Part shown: positions 1-5,786 of the stretch, one piece after another
Numbering within the stretch: position 1 is the stretch's first letter
Layout of the letters: the number at the start of each line of letters is the position of its first letter
Source: a virus
Length of the DNA stretch: 25,041 nt
Direction: 5' to 3' (one strand)
Virus record (IMG/VR): IMGVR_UViG_3300009155_000237
Coordinates: 1-25,041 of that record
Made by a program: the position numbers and the translations under genes
The notes under the pieces: model-generated
What the model saw: only the letters and a program-made list of their open reading frames with translations
Database searches by the model: none
Told to the model about the DNA's origin: nothing

Positions 1-1077
1 CTCCTTGAGAGTTTCCATCGTGTCAGTATCGCGCACAACAACTTCGGATAGATTGCAGAATTCCTTGTCGCGCAAGATAATCTCGGAACATGGATTGGTA
101 CCAAAATCATAATCAGGGTTACGACGACCATGCTTGATAACTGTAGCCTTCGCGCTCGCACGATTGAAGATACCGCGCTCACCAGACTTTGATTCATAGA
201 GAGACTTCCACTCTTCCATGAAAAGACCCATATCAGGCTTTTCTTTATAGACCGCTGAGTTATTAGCTAATGCTCGCTGTGATTGGTCCATCCACCATTG
301 ACCAGATTTTGCCACGCGCATACGGTCATCAGACAAGTCAGAGAGACTAATAAGAGCGGAGCGACGAACACCACCGACAACGACAATATCAGCAATCTTA
401 CAAACGATATCATGGGCTTCCAATGTGTTTAGACGACGACCAGCGGCCTTCTTGAATGTTTCTACGCAGAACTTGAAGAGAGCCTCAAGCGGCTCAGGGC
501 CAGATGCACGCCCACCGAACGTCTTTAGTGGTGTACCAGCAGCACGAACCTTAGACACATCCCACTGAGGAATTTGCCCAACATAAAGCATACCGATAAG
601 CTCCTTGAGCGACTTAGCCCAACCAAGCTTTGAATCAGCAACTACGATTGTGGTATCGGTGTTATGAAAATCTTCGGAAACGATGGGGAGTTGTTCTACG
701 TCTTTGGACTCTACAGAGAATCCAACGCCTGTACCATTCATAAGAATATAAAGGATCTCATCAAATGACCGTGGGCTATTCACAGCAACATAAGAGCAAT
801 TGTAAGCTGCGATATTCTCGCGCTTCAATGCTTCACCAGCAGTCATAATGCAACGCATAGATGGCATGACCTTGAGAGACAAAACAGCATCTTCAAGTTC
901 GGCCCTAATCTGAGCAGTATCATAACCATGGTTTGTCTTCAGGTGCGATTCAAAGAAATCAAAGAAGCGGCTGATCGTTTCACTCCAACTTTCTCGTCGC
1001 CCCTCATCCCACATGAACCTCGAATATCTTGATAGATGAATGAACTGCTGATAGAGGGAAGGTAACGAGTTAGACAT
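1..1077 (-). CDS. nrdJ: Adenosylcobalamin-dependent (class II) ribonucleotide reductase, partial
   Basis: The first 359 codons are present and the C-terminus lies beyond the left edge. The enzyme reduces ribonucleotides to deoxyribonucleotides using coenzyme B12. The active-site block NPCSEI carries the presumed thiyl-radical Cys330, and Cys341 follows 11 residues later, the same spacing as Cys408 and Cys419 of the Lactobacillus leichmannii enzyme. Cys94 in NCSYVAV matches the other member of the redox pair. The blocks GGVRRSALISLSD and GERGIFNR are typical of the monomeric RTPR type. The ATG follows TTGGAG at a good ribosome-binding distance. It sits downstream of primase, and the glutaredoxin at 15.7 kb may serve as its reductant. 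Class II rather than the class Ia NrdAB of T4 points to a host that makes or imports B12, as in rhizobia and cyanobacteria. Fold assignment is firm; subclass is very likely. Confidence 0.93.
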   Translation of the reverse strand, partial: MSNSLPSLYQQFIHLSRYSRFMWDEGRRESWSETISRFFDFFESHLKTNHGYDTAQIRAELEDAVLSLKVMPSMRCIMTAGEALKRENIAAYNCSYVAVNSPRSFDEILYILMNGTGVGFSVESKDVEQLPIVSEDFHNTDTTIVVADSKLGWAKSLKELIGMLYVGQIPQWDVSKVRAAGTPLKTFGGRASGPEPLEALFKFCVETFKKAAGRRLNTLEAHDIVCKIADIVVVGGVRRSALISLSDLSDDRMRVAKSGQWWMDQSQRALANNSAVYKEKPDMGLFMEEWKSLYESKSGERGIFNRASAKATVIKHGRRNPDYDFGTNPCSEIILRDKEFCNLSEVVVRDTDTMETLKE

Positions 1078-1116
1078 ATAATTCTCCAATTTTCTTTTTG
1101 AACAAACGGCATCGTT

Positions 1117-1133
1117 CCGAGAATTGCTCTCGG
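1117..1133 (-). other. Small hairpin between primase and nrdJ
   Basis: The arms CCGAGA and TCTCGG enclose a 5-base loop, a perfect 6-bp stem just after the primase stop codon. No U-run follows on the minus strand, so it is not a convincing intrinsic terminator. It could be an RNA-processing or mRNA-stability element between the two cistrons. Confidence 0.4.
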
Positions 1134-1138
1134 CTATT

Positions 1139-2143
1139 TCAACACTTTTTCCAGGAACGTATCGCAAGCTTGAGAGACAAGCCAGTATGCGTAGCTGTAT
1201 TTATTATAGAGTGAATTGCTTCTGGCGACAAACCATCAATAATTGCTTCATTTATATCTTTATATTTCCAGTGATCTGGCCAGATGACGACCCCGTACCC
1301 ACCAGCGACAAATGATTCAACTTTCTTTACGACCTGTGGATTACGCGGTTGATTATCAAATACAAGTACCACACGATCGGTAGGAATGCTTCGTACCGCG
1401 CGTGTGAAGTCGGTGCCACCAGCAGCAATTGCGTTCGGTAAGAACATGCTGTCGATGGGACCTTCTACAACGTATATAGTTTTTGTTGTATCTACCTTAT
1501 CGAGCCCATAGACAAGGGCTTCGTCTTCAATACGCATAGTGACATATCGGAGTGTGGATGTACCGAGCGCACGCCCAGACACGCCTGTTAGTTTACCATT
1601 CGCATTACGAAACGGTATGACAAGGCGAGCATCTGATACCAGGCGGCCCTCATATGCAGGGTTAAGTGTTTCTAGGGCTTTCATATCCCGTGCGAAATAT
1701 AGATCGTCGTAACGATCCTTTGGTATCTTGCGACCCTTGACATATTGCACAGCAAAATGATCTGACGGAAGATCCTTGATCTTTATCAGCATATCATCCA
1801 GAACTGTCTTGGTTATGATTTCTTTGCGAACATCTGGAATAGAGAACTGCAATGGCTCGTTACCTAAGCCACGTTCCTTGAATGATTCCAGCTTGTATGC
1901 GCGAGCGAGATTAGGATCAATGGTATCAATCACCTTGTACAGTGAGGTACCTAGATCGCAGTTGTGACATTTGAATATGTAGCCATCTTTCTTTGGAAAA
2001 AGATAGCCTCGGGCTTTGTATTTGTTTTTCTGGGAATCGCCACAGAAAGGACAACGAAAATTATATGCGCCGCCCTTCTTCTTGAATACCAAGAGTTTGG
2101 GAGAGATGAGGGCTATGTATTTCGAATCAGTGATATTAGACAT
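1139..2143 (-). CDS. 61: DNA primase, T4 gp61-like
   Basis: 334 residues, close to T4 gp61 (342). It makes RNA primers for the lagging strand together with the gp41 helicase. An N-terminal zinc-binding module has Cys31/Cys34 (CPFCGDS) and Cys59/Cys62 (CHNC). A TOPRIM catalytic core follows, with YVVEGPIDS (Glu227, Asp231) and the acidic loop VFDNQPRN around residue 262. The start is preceded by no Shine-Dalgarno sequence. A near-consensus sigma70 promoter lies so close that transcription should begin at the ATG itself, so the message may be leaderless. It is far from the rest of the replication genes, between the spanins and the ribonucleotide reductase. Confidence 0.95.
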   Translation of the reverse strand: MSNITDSKYIALISPKLLVFKKKGGAYNFRCPFCGDSQKNKYKARGYLFPKKDGYIFKCHNCDLGTSLYKVIDTIDPNLARAYKLESFKERGLGNEPLQFSIPDVRKEIITKTVLDDMLIKIKDLPSDHFAVQYVKGRKIPKDRYDDLYFARDMKALETLNPAYEGRLVSDARLVIPFRNANGKLTGVSGRALGTSTLRYVTMRIEDEALVYGLDKVDTTKTIYVVEGPIDSMFLPNAIAAGGTDFTRAVRSIPTDRVVLVFDNQPRNPQVVKKVESFVAGGYGVVIWPDHWKYKDINEAIIDGLSPEAIHSIINTATHTGLSLKLAIRSWKKC

Positions 2144-2149
2144 AGGTTC

Positions 2150-2178
2150 ATTATAATCAGAATTATCGCACTAGTCAA
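2150..2178 (-). promoter_or_regulatory. Sigma70-type promoter for primase
   Basis: On the minus strand TTGACT (2178-2173) and TATAAT (2155-2150) are separated by exactly 17 bases, an 11/12 match to the host vegetative consensus. The expected start, seven bases past the -10 box, is position 2143, the A of the primase ATG. It lies between the o-spanin stop and primase, giving early transcription independent of the late genes upstream. Confidence 0.75.
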
Positions 2179-2179
2179 G

Positions 2180-2539
2180 TTATTTCTGAGCCTCTAGCTT
2201 GTAGTTACGGTAGTATTTTTTGTAGCCAGCAATTATGGTATTTTGTTGTACAACATAGCGGCGCATCTCAGCCGCATTGATTGCAAGAGTTTCATAGCCT
2301 GCAGGTGTCACAGCAAATAGTACAACTGGACCACCACTGGCAGCCATTTCTTTTATCTTAGCTTCGATATTGTTTGGTGTGAGAACAATCCACTCCACAT
2401 CGTTTTGTGTGGCTGGCATTACCGTTGGTAGAATAAGTTCTGGGCGATCAATCAGAACTGGCTTATCAAATACCTTGGGTGTTGAATTGCAACCCGCCAA
2501 CAATAGTGTAGCGCATAGCAGTAAGATTTTATTTTGCAT
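2180..2539 (-). CDS. Predicted outer-membrane spanin lipoprotein (Rz1-like)
   Basis: 119 residues. It begins with a lipoprotein signal: a short basic start, a hydrophobic run and the lipobox LLAGC with the lipidated Cys17. The mature part (PELILPTV, WIVLTPNN, VLFAVTPAGYETLAINAAEMR) matches, from memory, a lipoprotein common in T4-like marine phages. It overlaps by 11 bases the end of a gene for an N-terminally anchored coiled-coil protein, the classic Rz/Rz1 arrangement. The pair would fuse inner and outer membranes at the last step of lysis. The spanin role is inferred from topology and gene order rather than a firm family match. GGAG lies 9 bases before the ATG. Confidence 0.72.
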   Translation of the reverse strand: MQNKILLLCATLLLAGCNSTPKVFDKPVLIDRPELILPTVMPATQNDVEWIVLTPNNIEAKIKEMAASGGPVVLFAVTPAGYETLAINAAEMRRYVVQQNTIIAGYKKYYRNYKLEAQK

Positions 2540-3002
2540 TTGCAGCCACTCCCTTAGGCATAAGAGAAGAAATTAATTCTGGACATATTGCATTTTTCAT
2601 AGTACCAGAACGCTCGTCTTTTGTCAAGGGTGAACCTGTAGCAATCGCATTACAACGAAACGCTGCTTTTGTGCCACGGTTGATTTTCATTTGAACATCA
2701 TCAGCATTTGCGATAGACGCGGCTGTTAGTCTTGGCGCTGCAACCTTCGAGCGAAGGTCAGATGCTTCCTGTTGTGTCTTGATAAAGTCTTTGGTTATTT
2801 CGGTGTTGATTTCCTGCATCTTCTGGATATCTTCATTCTGCCTATCCATCTGTGCTTTTTGCTGATTGATAACACCTTCCATGCGCTGCTGAACTTCCGC
2901 AGCAGCCTCTAACTTACCTTCTAATGCTTGAATGTAGAAATACCCACCTGATACGATGGAAAAAAGAATTGCCGCTATTGCGACTTTGATACCTATACCC
3001 AT
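2529..3002 (-). CDS. Predicted inner-membrane spanin (Rz-like)
   Basis: 157 residues. A single N-terminal transmembrane segment (about residues 4-26) is followed by a long charged coiled coil (about 27-90, rich in Glu, Gln, Lys) and a C-terminal region with Cys118 and Cys141. This is the type II topology of i-spanins, with the body in the periplasm. The next gene encodes a small lipoprotein and starts inside its 3' end. The gene's own ATG overlaps the stop of the gene upstream (TAATG), so translation is probably coupled. An unrelated coiled-coil membrane protein is possible, but the pairing makes a spanin the best reading. Confidence 0.7.
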   Translation of the reverse strand: MGIGIKVAIAAILFSIVSGGYFYIQALEGKLEAAAEVQQRMEGVINQQKAQMDRQNEDIQKMQEINTEITKDFIKTQQEASDLRSKVAAPRLTAASIANADDVQMKINRGTKAAFRCNAIATGSPLTKDERSGTMKNAICPELISSLMPKGVAANAK

Positions 3003-3334
3003 TACTCGCTCCCGTCTGAACCGTCTCCCATTGCGCTTGTGCGACTGACCGCAGGCAAACGCTTCTTTAAGACTTTGTAATATACGGATTTTGATTCATT
3101 TGCACCAGCATCTTTCTTACGATCTAATTCATGCTGGTAATCCACTTCTGTGCGTCTGGCTTCTTTTATAGCTTTACGACGAAGGGTCTTGAACAGTATG
3201 GGTTGCCCATACTTTTTCATGGTACCTTTGAGGCCCAATTTTGGTTGTCTCTTACTCCAATGAACACCGCCACCTGTGCCTGCGACTGCTGCGCCTGTGG
3301 CATTTCCTGGAGCATCTTCTTTGATTTCGCTCAT
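3002..3334 (-). CDS. Conserved phage protein of unknown function, basic
   Basis: 110 residues, rich in Lys and Arg, with no membrane segment. The N-terminus contains an APGNATGAAVAGTGGG segment. I recall similar Asn/Gly-rich openings at the start of several small proteins in marine T4-like phages, but no function is known to me. The centre (KLGLKGTMKKYGQPILFKTLRRK) is strongly basic and the tail is Gly/Ser/Asp-rich. Start and stop codons overlap both neighbours in TAATG junctions, so it belongs to the same translationally coupled run as the spanin genes. A virion or lysis accessory role would be guesswork. Confidence 0.6.
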   Translation of the reverse strand: MSEIKEDAPGNATGAAVAGTGGGVHWSKRQPKLGLKGTMKKYGQPILFKTLRRKAIKEARRTEVDYQHELDRKKDAGANESKSVYYKVLKKRLPAVSRTSAMGDGSDGSE

Positions 3335-3723
3335 TAGATTTTCCTTAGAACATCCATTATTTGACGATCCATCATAACGTCCGTGGATCTAATTGTCTCG
3401 TTTCTTTGACCAATGCCGTACACATTTTCGGGCCAATAATTCAATAACAACAAGAATGGTTTTAGATACTCAAGGTAATCATATAACTTAAATGTCAGCA
3501 TTCGCGTCAAAGCTTCTGGCTCAAACACATTGTAAAGAACCACCAAGTGATTCAGTATCAACCGTTCCTTCAACTCACCTTTCTTTTCATAGCGATTAAA
3601 CAATCGACGCAGATTTTTAATTCTATCTAGGTCTTCGTTGAACTCTATTTCGTCAATGCACGGATTGGTATAATGCTTTGCGGCAAACAGAAAAAAATTT
3701 GATTCGTCCAAGGTACCTTTCAT
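3334..3723 (-). CDS. Conserved hypothetical T4-like phage protein
   Basis: 129 residues from the ATG at 3723. A TTG 21 bases upstream keeps the frame, but the ATG gives MKGTLDESNFFLFAAKHY, where I recall homologues beginning. The body (ERLILNHLVVLYNVFEPEALTRMLTFK, then LKPFLLLLNYWPENVYG) resembles a soluble, mostly helical protein found widely in T4-like cyanophages and relatives, always unannotated. It has no recognisable catalytic motif. It lies between a coiled-coil membrane protein and a basic unknown, with its stop overlapping the next ATG. Confidence 0.7.
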   Translation of the reverse strand: MKGTLDESNFFLFAAKHYTNPCIDEIEFNEDLDRIKNLRRLFNRYEKKGELKERLILNHLVVLYNVFEPEALTRMLTFKLYDYLEYLKPFLLLLNYWPENVYGIGQRNETIRSTDVMMDRQIMDVLRKI

Positions 3724-3733
3724 ATCTCTTTCA

Positions 3734-4117
3734 CTAGTGCCCAAGTACCTTGAAAAATGTGGCTATAAACGAGAACCCATAGCCAAGTACAGTACCACCT
3801 CCAATAGCCATCCATATGTATTTCTGAATAGCAGCTATCTTTTCATTCAAACATGCATAATGTTTATTTTGTTCTTCTCTTACTGCTTTTATTTCGTCTA
3901 ATATGGCTTTGTCTTGTGTGCGGATCGTATCATAAACATCTTTCAATTTCTGATCCAATTCTTCACGACGTTTTTCCAATTTGGTTTCAATAACCTCAGC
4001 TTGCTTTTCGTGCTGAGTCAGTCTGGCTTCTTGAACTGCAATCATAGCCTTTAGATCACTGGAAATATCAGTGAGCTTGTCTATAGCAGCTTCGATTCTT
4101 TCTGTTGCACCGACCAT
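3734..4117 (-). CDS. Coiled-coil protein with C-terminal membrane anchor
   Basis: 127 residues. Residues about 5-98 form a long charged heptad-like helix rich in Glu, Lys and Gln. Residues about 101-123 (WMAIGGGTVLGYGFSFIATFF) form one membrane-spanning segment at the C-terminus. The architecture resembles XhlA-type haemolysin/holin accessory proteins. With the spanin pair 700 bases downstream, a part in lysis is plausible but unproven. The ATG overlaps the stop of the preceding HD-like gene (TAATG). A virion membrane-contact protein is an alternative. Confidence 0.65.
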   Translation of the reverse strand: MVGATERIEAAIDKLTDISSDLKAMIAVQEARLTQHEKQAEVIETKLEKRREELDQKLKDVYDTIRTQDKAILDEIKAVREEQNKHYACLNEKIAAIQKYIWMAIGGGTVLGYGFSFIATFFKVLGH

Positions 4118-4560
4118 TAGTAGACCTTTAAATAATTGATTACGCTCTTGCGAACTTCATGTGGTAATGATATAGCAAGAGCAGCAGCCAAATGGTGTGG
4201 CTCAACTTTCTGCTCTATAAGGTTCGCGCACTCAATAACAACTAAATCTGTTTCTTGGTTTTGTATAAACGAAACAATGCGTGGGTTCTTGCGATTGCCG
4301 AACTCCCACGCTAATGCTTCTGCTTTCTCTCCGATCAAGGCACGGACTTCATCGCGCTTTGATGGATCTATGGTAACCGTATGATATGAATCTGTACCAT
4401 AAATTGAGTGACACAATCCAGCATATACAACGTCACTAGAACATCCCCAGTCCATAAGTAAACTTGCTGTACCGGTTAGATGCTCTAATAAGGATCTTTG
4501 GCTGTGATTATTTTCTTCGGCGCCATTATCTAAAAGAAACTCAATTACCTTATGAATCAA
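4117..4560 (-). CDS. HD-like domain protein (DUF6817 type)
   Basis: About 147 residues. The pattern LLEHLTGTASLLMDWG followed by VVYAGLCHSIYGT and, later, ALIGEKAEALAWEF matches the DUF6817 family as I know it. This has an HD-phosphohydrolase-like helical arrangement with a HL...CHS signature in place of the usual HD pair. Substrate is unknown. I place the start at TTG 4560, where GAGGTG stands 6 bases upstream. A TTG at 4572, overlapping the previous stop, is the other option. Either way the gene lacks an ATG near its conserved N-terminus. It is coupled to the next gene by a TAATG overlap. Confidence 0.7.
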   Translation of the reverse strand: MIHKVIEFLLDNGAEENNHSQRSLLEHLTGTASLLMDWGCSSDVVYAGLCHSIYGTDSYHTVTIDPSKRDEVRALIGEKAEALAWEFGNRKNPRIVSFIQNQETDLVVIECANLIEQKVEPHHLAAALAISLPHEVRKSVINYLKVY

Positions 4561-4568
4561 ATCACACC

Positions 4569-4949
4569 TCAAAATGTATTAAGCGCAACTCTCTTTATGG
4601 TAGTTGCGTTGACTGCAATGTAGATATATGTATTAGTGAAACGCATCTCTCCTACAGCCATACCAACAGTTGTCGCATTATTGGAAGCTGGTGTGCTACC
4701 TAATGTGACGTTGACAATATTTGCAGTGAGAGTTTTTGTAACATTGACGTTTGCTGTAGTTGTGGTACGTGCGCGTACAGTGAGTGTTGACCCACTGAAC
4801 ACGGTGTTGGATGGAACTGCACCAAATAGCTTCTTTACAGTAATCTGTTTAGATGTAGGTGTTCCATTAGCGTCAGTAACAATCAGGAGCAAATCGGGAG
4901 ATGCAGCCGTTGTCGCTGATGGTAGTTGAGATACTTTCTTGTCAGCCAT
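4569..4949 (-). CDS. Virion structural protein, small
   Basis: 126 residues. The N-terminal module (KVSQLPSATTAASPDLLLIV, then SKQITVKKLFGAV) is a recurrent opening of structural and fibre proteins in T4-like cyanophages and their relatives. The middle is Thr/Asn/Val-rich, beta-like and low in charge. The end (FTNTYIYIAVNATTIKRVAL) looks like the terminal strand of a fibre or decoration domain. A clear GGGAG site precedes the ATG. It sits directly downstream of another structural gene. Whether it is a head decoration or a tail/fibre piece cannot be decided from sequence. Confidence 0.65.
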   Translation of the reverse strand: MADKKVSQLPSATTAASPDLLLIVTDANGTPTSKQITVKKLFGAVPSNTVFSGSTLTVRARTTTTANVNVTKTLTANIVNVTLGSTPASNNATTVGMAVGEMRFTNTYIYIAVNATTIKRVALNTF

Positions 4950-4970
4950 TATTCAGCTCCCGATCCTTTA

Positions 4971-5717
4971 TTAGCGTCCGCCTGGTGATACTGTGAAGTT
5001 GGTAATACGCTCGCCGTTGAAGCGAGTAAGATTGTTAGCAACTGCGCCTGTGATTACAAGGTTAGCTGTAATCGTAACACCGAAGTCTGGATTATAAAGT
5101 GGATTACCACCACCGGTTACTGAGATTGATTGTGCGTTCACATGATATGTAGCCTTCGCAGAACCAACACCACCACGCATTGCAGGTAGAGTGAAGATCA
5201 TTACGTTATTGGCCACGTTTGCACGAGCGGCCGAAGCTGCTGTGATACGAGCAACTGCGTTGTTACCACCAGCAGTGTTTGCAATGCTAATTGACATAAG
5301 GTTACCTGATGGGCGCTTATGAACTGGCATATTAAACACAACATATAGGTTAGCACCAGATGCGTTTGCAGAAATAACTCCGTTAGCATTTAGCTTCACG
5401 AAGATTTCTACAATGTCTGGACTACCAAGAAATGTATTAGATGTATATCTAAATCCACTGCCTGGATTTGCTGCAACCAAAATTTCATCAAACTGACGTT
5501 GATTGCCATCTGATACGCGATTGGTGCGACGAACCCATCCAGCAGATGTTGCGATGACGTTACGCTTGTTTGCATAACTACCACCATCTGGTAAATCAAA
5601 TGAGTGACCAATACCGCCTGCTAGTGGAAGTGGGCGATAACCTTTGCGGATAGCAGCTTCCGTATTTGCTCCGGAAGCTACCTGTGTGCTTTCTCTACTA
5701 AAACCCCATAGTGCCAT
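4971..5717 (-). CDS. Virion structural protein
   Basis: 248 residues starting MALWGFSRES, an opening I associate with an abundant structural protein of T4-like cyanophages and relatives. The protein is Gly/Asn/Ala-rich, beta-like and without membrane segments or catalytic motifs. The last third has repeated short hydrophobic strands ending in FTVSPGGR. It lies immediately downstream of the large repeat head protein and upstream of a second small structural protein. This supports expression as a late virion gene, though the 69-base gap before it holds no exact TATAAATA. Position in the particle is unknown. Confidence 0.68.
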   Translation of the reverse strand: MALWGFSRESTQVASGANTEAAIRKGYRPLPLAGGIGHSFDLPDGGSYANKRNVIATSAGWVRRTNRVSDGNQRQFDEILVAANPGSGFRYTSNTFLGSPDIVEIFVKLNANGVISANASGANLYVVFNMPVHKRPSGNLMSISIANTAGGNNAVARITAASAARANVANNVMIFTLPAMRGGVGSAKATYHVNAQSISVTGGGNPLYNPDFGVTITANLVITGAVANNLTRFNGERITNFTVSPGGR

Positions 5718-5786
5718 TTTCTTATTCCTTTTCGCTTTTCGTTGTGACTACTCGGCATAATATAGATTTTATTCGCTATACCCTAT

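Noticed and set aside
1117-1133. Hairpin after primase as a rho-independent terminator
   Set aside because: The stem is only 6 bp and no U-tract follows.
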